Under the pieces are notes generated by a model. That model ran no database searches, had not been told where the DNA came from, and saw only the letters and a program-made list of their open reading frames with translations. Shown here piece after piece: positions 20,464 through 28,252 of a stretch of DNA of 64,000 nucleotides (its first letter is position 1; every line of letters begins with the position of its first letter). The translations under genes and the position numbers were made by a program. Origin of the DNA: Arthrobacter sp. AQ5-06 (GTDB taxonomy: Bacteria; Actinomycetota; Actinomycetes; Actinomycetales; Micrococcaceae); NCBI RefSeq assembly GCF_003287955.1, contig NZ_QMKP01000006.1, positions 62,001 to 126,000 of the forward strand, in the 5' to 3' direction.

Positions 20464-20883
20464 GTGGCACAAAACGCACGCGAGCACCGGGACCACCACG
20501 GCGGCCAGGGCCGTTCCGAGTACCAGGGCGTTCCGGCAAATGCGCTGCCCCTGACGGCCAGTGAAGACCGCCAGTGGGCCACGCTGGCACACTTCGGCGG
20601 GATCCTCGGCTGTGTTCCGTCACTGCTGATCTACCTGATTTTCCGTGAGCGCGGGCCGTTTACCGCCCAGGAATCCAAGGAAGCGCTGAACTTCAGCCTG
20701 CCGCCCACCATTGCGGCGCTGGTGGCCAACCTCCTGGTTTTCATTCCAGTGGTGGGAAACATCTTCGCCGTCATCGCCACCCTGGTTTGGATTGCCCTGA
20801 CCTGCTTCTCCGTGGCCGCGGGCATCCATGTCAACAAGGGCCAGCCCCACCGCTACCAGTACAACCTGCGCTGGATCAAATAG
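20464..20883 (+). CDS. DUF4870 family membrane protein
   Basis: Small membrane protein of 139 aa in the DUF4870 family, function unknown. A hydrophilic, His/Gln/Arg-rich N-terminus (about 35 residues) leads into WATLAHFGGILGCVPSLLIYLIF, then two further hydrophobic segments, LPPTIAALVANLLVFIPVVG and IFAVIATLVWIALTCFSVAA. It ends in a short basic tail. GTG 20464 has GAAGGAAGAAA just upstream. The open frame extends far upstream through the DUF3097 gene; that part is not coding in this frame. Confidence 0.85.
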   Translation: MAQNAREHRDHHGGQGRSEYQGVPANALPLTASEDRQWATLAHFGGILGCVPSLLIYLIFRERGPFTAQESKEALNFSLPPTIAALVANLLVFIPVVGNIFAVIATLVWIALTCFSVAAGIHVNKGQPHRYQYNLRWIK

Positions 20884-20954
20884 TCCCCACCCGCACCCTA
20901 ACCTCGCAAGCTCGGCCAGGGAACCCCGCGGGCGTGGGCTCACGATTGTAGGGC

Positions 20955-22184
20955 CTAGTCCGGCAGGATCCTGCGGACCACAGCGTCGGCCAGCAGGCGG
21001 CCCCTCAGCGTCAATACCAGCTTGCCTTGGAAGGCGGCCGGCGCTTCGACCAAGTCGTCGGCGATGAGCCCGGCCACGGCATAACGGCCGTGTTCGCCCA
21101 GCGTTGACGTTGCCAGCCCCGACACGAGGCGCGCCTCGAGCATCACGCGCTCCACGTCGCGGGTTTCGGCGTCGAGCGTTTCCCGCCCGGCGGCCGGTGA
21201 CAGGCCCTGCGCAAGCCGACCGGCGTAGGCAGTAGGGTGCTTGACGTTCCACCACCGCACTCCGCCGACGTGTGAGTGTGCGCCCGGTCCGATGCCCCAC
21301 CAGTCGTCGCCCCGCCAGTACGCAAGGTTGTGCCGGCATGCCTGCTCTGGCGTCCGGGACCAGTTGCTGACCTCATACCAGCTGAGGCCCGCAGCACCGA
21401 TCAGCTGGTCGGCGAGTTCGTACTTGTCGGCGTGGTCGTCGTCGTCAATTCCCGGGACTTCACCACGGCGGATCTGGGCGGCCAGCTTGGTGCCGTCCTC
21501 CACGATCAGCGCGTAGGCACTGATGTGGTCCGGCTGGTAGGACAGGGCCGTCTCCAGCGAGAACCGCCAGTCCTCCAGGGACTCCCCCGGCGTCCCGTAG
21601 ATAAGATCCAGGCTCACGGACAGTCCGGCATTGCGCGCCCATTGCACCGCCTGCGGCACGCGGCTGGGCGTGTGCGTGCGGTCCAGGACCTTCAGGACGT
21701 GGGGAACTGCAGACTGCATGCCAAAGGAAACCCGGGTGAAACCGGCGTCGGCAAGCAACTGGAGGGAGGCAGGTGTGACCGAGTCCGGGTTTGCTTCAGT
21801 GGTCACTTCGGCACCGGGTTCCAGGCCCCAGTGCCCGACGGCGGCAGTGAGGATCCGGGCGAGGTCTTCCGCGGGGAGCAGCGTGGGGGTGCCGCCGCCG
21901 AAGAAGACTGTGCTCATGGGCCGATCCGGAAGACCCGAGTCCCGGAGGACAGTGGCGGCCAAATCGACTTCGGACACGGCCGTGGTGGCGTAGGCGTCCT
22001 GCGACGCCCCGCCGCCCAGCTCGGTGGCCGTGTAGGTGTTGAAGTCGCAGTATCCGCAACGCACGGCGCAGAACGGGATGTGAACGTACAGCCCGAAGGC
22101 CCGGTCCGCCGCACCGTCCACTGCCTGGGCGGGCAGCAGACCGTCCGACGGCGCCGGGTCGCCGAGGGGGAGAATGCTAGGCAT
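20955..22184 (-). CDS. hemW: Radical SAM heme chaperone HemW
   Basis: Radical SAM protein that carries heme for insertion into respiratory enzymes; often mis-annotated as coproporphyrinogen oxidase HemN. 409 aa. The cluster motif is CAVRCGYCDF (about residues 38-47), with Phe after the third Cys as in HemW rather than the extra Cys of HemN. FFGGGTPTLL and the HemN_C domain (RHNLAYWRGDDWWGIGPGAHSHVGG) are present. 36 bp downstream of lepA, the standard arrangement, so probably one transcript. Confidence 0.93.
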   Translation of the reverse strand: MPSILPLGDPAPSDGLLPAQAVDGAADRAFGLYVHIPFCAVRCGYCDFNTYTATELGGGASQDAYATTAVSEVDLAATVLRDSGLPDRPMSTVFFGGGTPTLLPAEDLARILTAAVGHWGLEPGAEVTTEANPDSVTPASLQLLADAGFTRVSFGMQSAVPHVLKVLDRTHTPSRVPQAVQWARNAGLSVSLDLIYGTPGESLEDWRFSLETALSYQPDHISAYALIVEDGTKLAAQIRRGEVPGIDDDDHADKYELADQLIGAAGLSWYEVSNWSRTPEQACRHNLAYWRGDDWWGIGPGAHSHVGGVRWWNVKHPTAYAGRLAQGLSPAAGRETLDAETRDVERVMLEARLVSGLATSTLGEHGRYAVAGLIADDLVEAPAAFQGKLVLTLRGRLLADAVVRRILPD

Positions 22185-22220
22185 TGCAGGGGCGTCCGGT
22201 GTTGCCAGCCACTGTCATCA

Positions 22221-24074
22221 CTACTTCTTGGCCTTGTCCTTGGACTCGTCGGTAGTCAGCGCGGCGATGAAGGCTTCCTGGGGAACCTCAACGCGGCCCA
22301 CCATCTTCATGCGCTTTTTGCCTTCTTTCTGCTTCTCCAGCAGTTTGCGCTTCCGGGAGATGTCGCCGCCGTAGCACTTGGCCAGAACGTCCTTGCGGAT
22401 GGCGCGGATGCTTTCCCGGGCGATGATCCTGGAGCCGATGGCAGCCTGGATGGGCACTTCGAACTGCTGGCGGGGAATGAGCTCGCGCAGTTTGCCGGTC
22501 ATCATCACGCCGTAGGCATAGGCCTTCTCGCGGTGCGTGATGGCCGAGAAGGCATCCACCTGTTCGCCCTGGAGCATGATGTCAACCTTGACCAGGTCGG
22601 CTACCTGCTCGCCGTCGGCCTTCCAGTCCAGCGAGCCGTAGCCCCGGGTCTTGGATTTGAGGATGTCAAAGAAATCGAACACGATCTCGGCGAGCGGCAG
22701 CCGGTAGCGGATTTCGACCCTGTCCTCGGACAGGTAGTCCATGCCGCCGATGACGCCGCGGCGGCTCTGGCAGAGCTCCATGATGGCGCCCACGAACTCA
22801 TTCGGCGCCAGGATGGTGGCAGCCACCATCGGCTCGCGGACCTCTGCGATCTTGCCGGAAGGGTATTCGCTGGGGTTGGTCACATGGACCACCTTCTTGT
22901 CCTCCAGCGTTACCTCGTACTCCACGTTGGGGGCAGTGGAGATCAGGTCAAGATTGTATTCGCGCTCCAGCCGCTCCCTGGTGATTTCCAGATGGAGCAG
23001 GCCGAGGAAGCCGACGCGGAAGCCGAAGCCGAGCGCGGCCGACGTTTCCGGCTCATAGACAAGCGCGGCGTCGTTAAGCATCAGCTTCTCCAGCGCATCG
23101 CGGAGCACCGGATAGTCCGTGCCATCCAGCGGATACAGGCCGGAGAAGACCATCGGCTTGGCATCGGCATAGCCGGGAAGGGACTTAGTGGCAGGCTTGG
23201 CAAGGTTGGTGACGGTGTCGCCCACCTTGGACAGGCGGACGTCCTTCACGCCGGTGATGAGGTAGCCCACTTCGCCCACGCCGAGGCCTTTGGAGGGGGT
23301 GGGCTCCGGGGAGCTCACCCCGATCTCGAGGAGTTCGTGGGTGGCCCGGGTGGACATCATCTGGATGCGTTCACGGGGGTGCAGCATGCCGTCAACCACA
23401 CGGACGTAGGTGACCACGCCGCGGTACGTGTCATAGACCGAGTCGAAGATCATGGCGCGCGCGGGGGCATCGGGGTCCCCCACGGGGGCCGGCAGGTCGC
23501 GGACGATTTTGTCCAGCAGGACTTCGACGCCCATACCGGTCTTGCCGGAGACGCGGAGCACGTCGTCGGGGTCGCCGCCGATCAGGCTGGCGAGTTCGGC
23601 CGCGTACTTCTCAGGCTGGGCTGCGGGGAGGTCGATCTTGTTCAGCACCGGAATGATGGTGAGGTTGTTTTCCATCGCCAGGTACAGGTTCGCGAGGGTC
23701 TGGGCCTCAATGCCCTGCGCCGCGTCAACAAGCAGTACTGCGCCTTCGCAGGCGGCCAGCGAACGGGACACTTCGTAGGTGAAGTCCACGTGGCCGGGGG
23801 TGTCGATCATGTTCAGCGCGTAGCTGGTCCCGTCGAGTTCCCAGGGCATGCGGACCGCCTGGGACTTAATCGTGATGCCGCGTTCGCGCTCAATGTCCAT
23901 GCGGTCCAGATACTGGGCCTTCATATCGCGGGACTTAACCACCCCGGTGAACTGCAGCATGCGGTCAGCCAGGGTGGATTTACCGTGGTCAATGTGCGCG
24001 ATGATGCAGAAATTGCGAATGATGGCCGGATCAGTCGCGGCGGGCACCGGGGCGGTGCGGGCCATGGGAGACAC
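22221..24074 (-). CDS. lepA: Elongation factor 4 (LepA)
   Basis: Ribosomal back-translocating GTPase. 617 aa, usual length. G1 [14 protein letters not shown]3 DTPGHVDF and G4 NKID are clear, followed by domain II and the EF-G-like domains. The C-terminal signature [20 protein letters not shown] is complete. GTG 24074 has AAGGA about 7 nt upstream. Divergent from the MazF-like gene and followed closely by hemW. Confidence 0.97.
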   Translation of the reverse strand: MSPMARTAPVPAATDPAIIRNFCIIAHIDHGKSTLADRMLQFTGVVKSRDMKAQYLDRMDIERERGITIKSQAVRMPWELDGTSYALNMIDTPGHVDFTYEVSRSLAACEGAVLLVDAAQGIEAQTLANLYLAMENNLTIIPVLNKIDLPAAQPEKYAAELASLIGGDPDDVLRVSGKTGMGVEVLLDKIVRDLPAPVGDPDAPARAMIFDSVYDTYRGVVTYVRVVDGMLHPRERIQMMSTRATHELLEIGVSSPEPTPSKGLGVGEVGYLITGVKDVRLSKVGDTVTNLAKPATKSLPGYADAKPMVFSGLYPLDGTDYPVLRDALEKLMLNDAALVYEPETSAALGFGFRVGFLGLLHLEITRERLEREYNLDLISTAPNVEYEVTLEDKKVVHVTNPSEYPSGKIAEVREPMVAATILAPNEFVGAIMELCQSRRGVIGGMDYLSEDRVEIRYRLPLAEIVFDFFDILKSKTRGYGSLDWKADGEQVADLVKVDIMLQGEQVDAFSAITHREKAYAYGVMMTGKLRELIPRQQFEVPIQAAIGSRIIARESIRAIRKDVLAKCYGGDISRKRKLLEKQKEGKKRMKMVGRVEVPQEAFIAALTTDESKDKAKK

Positions 24075-24223
24075 GCAGGGTCCTTACTGTTGACATTCGT
24101 GCGATCGCCGTCAGGACGCACCGAAGGCACCCTGCGGCTGGACCGCACATTTGGAACCTCCAGTCTCCCACGTCCGGGCGCATCGTATTGCATTCAGGTC
24201 AAACCGGCACGGGGGCCCGGCGA

Positions 24224-24229
24224 TAGTCT
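24224..24229 (+). promoter_or_regulatory. -10 box for a leaderless MazF/PemK-like gene
   Basis: TAGTCT ends 6 nt before ATG 24236 with no ribosome-binding site, predicting a leaderless transcript. Confidence 0.5.
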
Positions 24230-24235
24230 TGGCCC

Positions 24236-24784
24236 ATGCCTATCAACCTCCGCTCCTTGGCCAACGCCGCCCGGATGTCCTTCAGGGTCCTGCAGAAGTT
24301 CCGTACCGGCCCAACCGGATCTGCGGGACGGGGCACGCCCACGTCCGCCCGCCAGGCACCGCCGGTCCGGCCGGCCCTGCCCGGCGCATATCCTGGCGAC
24401 TTTGGCGGCAAGGCGGCCATCCGGTACGCCCCGCAGCCCGATGGCAGTCCCGACCCCGGCGAGATTGTGTGGACCTGGGTGCCGTATAAAGAGGACCACA
24501 GCCGCGGCAAGGACCGTCCTGTTCTGCTGGTGGGCAAGAACGGGCGGTACCTGCTGGGGGTAATGCTCACCAGCAAAGACCACGACCAGGCCGGCAACGG
24601 GTCCGGAGAGTACGTGGACATCGGGACCGGCAGTTGGGACCGCCAGCAGCGGCCCAGCGAGGCGAACCTCATGCGGATCCTGCAGATCAGCCCGGACGCC
24701 ATCCGGCGCGAAGGTGCTGTTCTGGACCGGAAACGCTTCGATCTGGTGGCTGCAGGTATCCGGCGGCGACACGGCTGGAAGTAG
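24236..24784 (+). CDS. PemK/MazF-like protein without a visible antitoxin
   Basis: 182-aa protein whose C-terminal half resembles the PemK/MazF fold: PGEIVWTWVPYKEDHSRGKDRPVLLVG with the conserved PGxIVW and KxRPVLVV-like strands. The first ~75 residues are a Pro/Ala/Gly-rich, basic extension not found in classic MazF toxins. No antitoxin-size ORF lies next to it. Genes like this sit between lepA and rpsT in related Arthrobacter-type genomes, so it behaves as a core gene rather than a plasmid-stability toxin. RNase activity is therefore uncertain. Confidence 0.75.
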   Translation: MPINLRSLANAARMSFRVLQKFRTGPTGSAGRGTPTSARQAPPVRPALPGAYPGDFGGKAAIRYAPQPDGSPDPGEIVWTWVPYKEDHSRGKDRPVLLVGKNGRYLLGVMLTSKDHDQAGNGSGEYVDIGTGSWDRQQRPSEANLMRILQISPDAIRREGAVLDRKRFDLVAAGIRRRHGWK

Positions 24785-24820
24785 CCCGCCAAAAATGGCC
24801 AGCTTCCGGGGGGGGTCTGC

Positions 24821-24956
24821 TATTCTATATAGCTGTGTGTCCGTGCAGGTCGACGGCCACTGATGGTTGGCCGCCATAGGTATCCCCACGCCGCTCAGTC
24901 AATGGCCAATCTGAAAGCCCTCTAGACCATTTCCGCATTAAAAAGAGAGTTCACAC
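24821..24956 (+). promoter_or_regulatory. rpsT promoter and leader
   Basis: An AT-rich TATTCTATATAG (24821-24832) gives overlapping -10 candidates. The following leader of about 120 nt contains a hairpin, CGGCCA (24854-24859) with TGGCCG (24868-24873). AAAGAGAG lies 9 nt before the rpsT GTG. Leader structure before rpsT could serve autoregulation by S20, as known in other bacteria; inferred only. Confidence 0.5.
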
Positions 24957-25217
24957 GTGGCTAATATCAAGTCCCAGAAGAAGCGCATCCTTACCAACGA
25001 GAAGGCCCGCCTGCGCAACAACGCAGTCAAGTCTGAGCTGAAGACGGCCATTCGCGCCGTCAACACGGCCGTTGAGTCCACCGACAAGGATGCAGCTGCC
25101 GCTGCCCTGCTTGTTGCCGGCCGCAAGCTGGACAAGGCTGTCAGCAAGGGTGTTCTGCACAAGAACAACGCAGCAAACCGCAAGTCGGCCATCTCCAAGA
25201 AGGTCAACGCGCTGTAA
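24957..25217 (+). CDS. rpsT: 30S ribosomal protein S20
   Basis: Primary 16S rRNA-binding protein of the small subunit, 86 aa, very rich in Lys, Ala and Asn. The N-terminal [20 protein letters not shown] and C-terminal [17 protein letters not shown] are typical. Starts with GTG after AAAGAGAG. Monocistronic, ended by a strong hairpin. Confidence 0.98.
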   Translation: MANIKSQKKRILTNEKARLRNNAVKSELKTAIRAVNTAVESTDKDAAAAALLVAGRKLDKAVSKGVLHKNNAANRKSAISKKVNAL

Positions 25218-25245
25218 GGTTTCCAGTTCACCTGAACTGATGATT

Positions 25246-25274
25246 GTGGCCGGCACCCGATGGGTGCCGGCCAC
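25246..25274. terminator. rpsT/holA bidirectional terminator
   Basis: Perfect 13-bp stem GTGGCCGGCACCC with its complement, 3-nt loop, between convergent rpsT and holA. A modest T-run (GTCTTT) follows on the + strand. Confidence 0.85.
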
Positions 25275-25336
25275 ACGTCTTTAAGCCGTCAGGGCCTCTC
25301 CGTCAGACCACCAACCGCAGCCGCAATCGGCTGAAG

Positions 25337-26353
25337 TCAGTGCCCGCGCACAGAGGTTGCAATGACGGTCACCGCGTGTTCAACGGCATAGACGGGATCA
25401 CGCGAAAGGCCCTTGACCTGGGCATCGGCCTCGGCGGTGGCCTGGATGGAGCGGACCAGGCCCTCCGGGGTCCAACGGCGCACATCGCGTTGGGCCTGCT
25501 CCACAAGCCAGGGCTGCATGCCCAGTTCCCGGGCGATCTGCGCCGGGGACCCCTGGGCGCCGGCAACTTTCGCCACCGTCCGCAGCTTGGCTGCCAGCGC
25601 CGCCACCAGAGGAACCGGATCAGCTCCAGTGGCCAGCGCGTGACGAAGGGTGGAGAGCGCCGCTGGCCCGTTCCCAGCCATGGCAGCGTCGGCGACCTTG
25701 AAGGCCGTGGCTTCGATCCGGCCTCCGTAGTAGCGGTCCACCATCTCCGGGGTCACTGCTCCCGTGGCATCCGCGATCAGTTGGCTGCACGCCGCTGCGA
25801 GTTCCGAAAGGTTGGCGCCGACGGCATTGACCAGCGTCTGTACGGCGTCCGAGCTGATCTTCCGTCCGGCGGCCCTGAATTCAGTTGCCACGAATGTGGC
25901 CTTATCCGCATCCTTCTTCAGGGGCTGGCAGTCCACTACCGGCCAACCGCCGGCTTTGACGGCATCGAGGAGCTTCTTGCCGCGGACTCCCCCGGCGTGG
26001 CGCAGGACGAGCACCGCGTCAGGTTCCGGGCGGGCCAGGTAGGTCAGCGCGTCGGCCAGGAAGGCGTCGTTCATGCCTTCAACGCCTTCGACTTCGATCA
26101 GTTTGCGCTCACCGAAAAGTGAGGGGCTGACGTTCATGGCGAGGGTCCCGGCTTCGTAGGTGCCGGCCGTGAGGCGGCTGACTTCCACGTCGGGGAACGC
26201 CGTGCGCACCTGGGCGCGGACATGGTCCATGGCACGGATGCCGAGGTATTCCTCCGGTCCGCCCACCAGGACGATTTCTGCAGGCGTCACGTCCCGCCAG
26301 GTGGCCGTGTTGGACGCCGGAGTCCTGGTTCGTGTGGTCTGGGCTGCGGCCAT
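25337..26353 (-). CDS. holA: DNA polymerase III subunit delta
   Basis: Clamp-loader subunit that opens the sliding clamp. 338 aa. Seen: ILVGGPEEYLGIRAMDHVR near the N-terminus, VLVLRHAGGVRGKKLLDAVK, and the C-terminal helical collar MQPWLVEQAQRDVRRW. ATG 26353 has GGGAGGA 6 nt upstream. In relatives comEC lies directly upstream in the same direction; here the upstream sequence is only a comEC fragment. Confidence 0.95.
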   Translation of the reverse strand: MAAAQTTRTRTPASNTATWRDVTPAEIVLVGGPEEYLGIRAMDHVRAQVRTAFPDVEVSRLTAGTYEAGTLAMNVSPSLFGERKLIEVEGVEGMNDAFLADALTYLARPEPDAVLVLRHAGGVRGKKLLDAVKAGGWPVVDCQPLKKDADKATFVATEFRAAGRKISSDAVQTLVNAVGANLSELAAACSQLIADATGAVTPEMVDRYYGGRIEATAFKVADAAMAGNGPAALSTLRHALATGADPVPLVAALAAKLRTVAKVAGAQGSPAQIARELGMQPWLVEQAQRDVRRWTPEGLVRSIQATAEADAQVKGLSRDPVYAVEHAVTVIATSVRGH

Positions 26354-26466
26354 GGTGGATTCCTCCCGGAAATTCTGGTGCAGTGTCTAAGCCTGCCACG
26401 GTGGGCCGCCGCCACCAAGCCGGGGCCACGTCGATCCGGCCCGGACCGCGCGAACGCGGCCCGCAT

Positions 26467-26918
26467 GAGTACGCCGAGAACTGGGGCTGCAGGAGCACAA
26501 TCACCGGGCCGCACAGCAACTGCGCGGAGAGCGGGATGCCCCAGGCCGCGGCTGCCCAGCGTGGAATAACTGTTGGTGTCCAGTCAATCATCCGTCGGCC
26601 CAGCACGATGATGCCCAGGGTCGCGAGTACTGACAACAGGAAGCCAAAGCTGGTACCGAGGCCGGTGTCGATCAGCAGCAGGCCCATCACGGCGAGGCAG
26701 AGGAAACTGAGTCCGCGGCCCATACGGCCCCCTGCCAGCGACGCCACGGCGATTGAACCCATCAGTGCGGCGCGCAGGACGCTGGCGTCCGGGCCAACGA
26801 GCACTACAAACATTGCCAGGCCGGTCAGCGCCAGTCCTGCTGTGGGGAGCCGGGGCAGGTGAAGGCTTCGTGCAGCGATCAGCAGTGCGCCCAGGACCAG
26901 GCTGCAGTTGGCTCCAGA
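26467..26918 (-). pseudogene. comEC internal fragment
   Basis: About 450 bp aligned without gaps to 41617-42068 of comEC. By eye there are about 56 mismatches (roughly 87-88% identity), yet only about 7 changes in the 116 residues from FVVLVGPDASVLRAALMGS to LLQPQFS. Both the 5' and 3' parts of the gene are missing. On the holA side the match stops at 26467; on the other side it stops at 26918 and unrelated sequence begins. The excess of silent changes means the two alleles diverged while both were functional, so this is not a recent local duplication. Confidence 0.9.
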
Positions 26919-27662
26919 GATAGTTCACTACAGGGGTGGGTTAGCTGATGTGAGCAAGTTTGATCACATCAAGACTTTATCGCCGTGCACAGGGTTGTTT
27001 ACACATGCCTTCATGATGCTGTCTCATCAGGTCGCTGCATGGTCGCTTCAGCACCCACAACATCGTAGCTGGGCGGCTTCTCCAAACGGGCAGCTGTTCA
27101 GACGCTGCTCCTTGAGCAGCTGCGGGTACTCCATAGGGCTGCTCCAGCGTCGCCGACGGCACCTCATACACGTTCGCCAGGAAGCCATTGGCTGTCCCCA
27201 GCAGCTTTGTGCCGCGCTGTGGCACGAATGCTCGCAGCCTTCGTCGCCGGGCTAAAGCAACCTTCTTCAGGCGAATCAGGTCTTGTGTCTGCTTCTCCCC
27301 TATCCGCCCTTACACACTGGTTCATTATGCGGTCGTTTTCTGCGGCATGGAACGGCCCGGAACCAATCGTTCAGACACCGTCTGGACAATTGAGCTGGAG
27401 CCATAAGGTGGCAGTTCTGAACAAGCTAGACGACCACGAGCTCCGTCGATAGTACGCGTCACGAACCGTCCAACATGTCGGTCTGTGGCTGTGTTAGAGC
27501 ACCAGATCCGCACCAGCCTCCACGCCCGCGCCGCACCCAACAACCTTGGGGCGCGGCTTCCGGGCGAAGGTACTGACCTTGCCGGGCTGACAGGTTCGAT
27601 CGGAAAACTGACAACTATGGTGAGACCCAGGCTGTCATTTCGTAGCCTGCGCGCTGGATGGG

Positions 27663-27812
27663 ATGCGAGAATCGGCGAGCCGCTTTTTCGACCCGACATG
27701 GATCATCGTGTCGAACGACAAAGCCGTCCGCGCAAAGGCTTCAGAATTCGGTGTCGAATGGTGCGCAAGGGAGGAATTCGCCACCCCGACCCAGGGCAAC
27801 TGGCAGATCTAA
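27663..27812 (+). pseudogene. PIN-domain (VapC-like) C-terminal remnant
   Basis: A 49-codon frame ending FDPTWIIVSNDKAVRAK, then ASEFGVEWCAREEFATP and a stop. The string 'IVSNDKAVRAKASEFGVE' matches the last strand and helix of PIN-domain proteins, where an Asp after a beta-strand precedes a short helix. The rest of a PIN domain is absent upstream. Either decayed debris or an unrelated short ORF. Confidence 0.4.
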
Positions 27813-27892
27813 CCGGATGGCAGGCCAGCAGATCCAGGCATTCAACTTTAGCAACCCGTCGCCCCTGTCGGCGCGGGGAGGAGATCCTCAAA

Positions 27893-27979
27893 CCAATTGA
27901 AGCGGCCTAGGTTCTCGCCGACCAGGATTGCCCGGACACTTTCTCTACTGGCTTCGCTCAATTCCGCCCCTTCAATTGG
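27893..27979. repeat. Spaced inverted repeat downstream of the immunity gene
   Basis: CCAATTGAAG (27893-27902) and its exact complement CTTCAATTGG (27970-27979), 67 nt apart. The right arm lies 6 nt after the stop of the immunity gene. Could be a long-loop terminator or a remnant recombination site. Confidence 0.4.
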
Positions 27980-27985
27980 CAAAGC

Positions 27986-28252
27986 CTATTGACGTAGTCG
28001 CGAGCGCAGTTCGCTGGATATCACTGACCAGAGCATGCCGATGAAAAACACGCAGGCGTCACCTTCGTTGTCCCACCGTCGGAGATCGTATTTTTTTCCT
28101 CGTTGGCCCGCGAACGTTTCCCACATACCATCTTCGGCCTGCACGATACATGCGCAGTCGTCATTAAACTCTCCGATGGAGTAGAAAATCGGGTCGATGC
28201 CGGCCTGCTGAAGCTTACGTTCCAGCTCCCCTACGTTCCTTGGAATCATCAT
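27986..28252 (-). CDS. Putative immunity protein for the TNT-domain toxin
   Basis: 88-aa acidic protein, family not recognised. Sequence features: a helical N-terminus (NVGELERKLQQAGIDPIFYS) followed by strands around ACIVQAEDGMWETF and a Phe-rich stretch VFFIGMLWSVI. Its ATG overlaps the toxin stop codon by 4 nt (ATGA), so the two are translationally coupled. Being the small gene immediately downstream of a polymorphic toxin is the normal place for an immunity gene. The function is inferred from position alone; it is about half the length of the known mycobacterial TNT immunity factor. Confidence 0.65.
   Translation of the reverse strand: MMIPRNVGELERKLQQAGIDPIFYSIGEFNDDCACIVQAEDGMWETFAGQRGKKYDLRRWDNEGDACVFFIGMLWSVISSELRSRLRQ

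Larger units (their letters stand above)
26919..27985. other. Degenerate region at the left end of the island
   Basis: About 1.07 kb without a convincing intact gene. Codon use is unlike the flanks and it is noticeably less GC-rich in places (for example 26930-27060). Short open frames occur on both strands, none recognised, apart from a PIN-domain-like C-terminal fragment at 27663-27812. Probably gene debris. Confidence 0.6.

Noticed and set aside
21276..24563. A 1095-codon open frame on the + strand opposite hemW and lepA
   Set aside because: It is antisense to two clear conserved genes; its His/Gly/Arg-rich, low-complexity translation matches no family. High GC content leaves such shadow frames open.
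26977..27225. An 82-codon minus-strand frame as a gene
   Set aside because: It looks partly protein-like but has no homology I recognise, no clear start signal, and lies in gene debris.
27485..27910. A 141-codon + strand frame in the degenerate island end
   Set aside because: No recognisable domain or ribosome-binding site. A different frame over the same DNA shows the PIN-like fragment instead.
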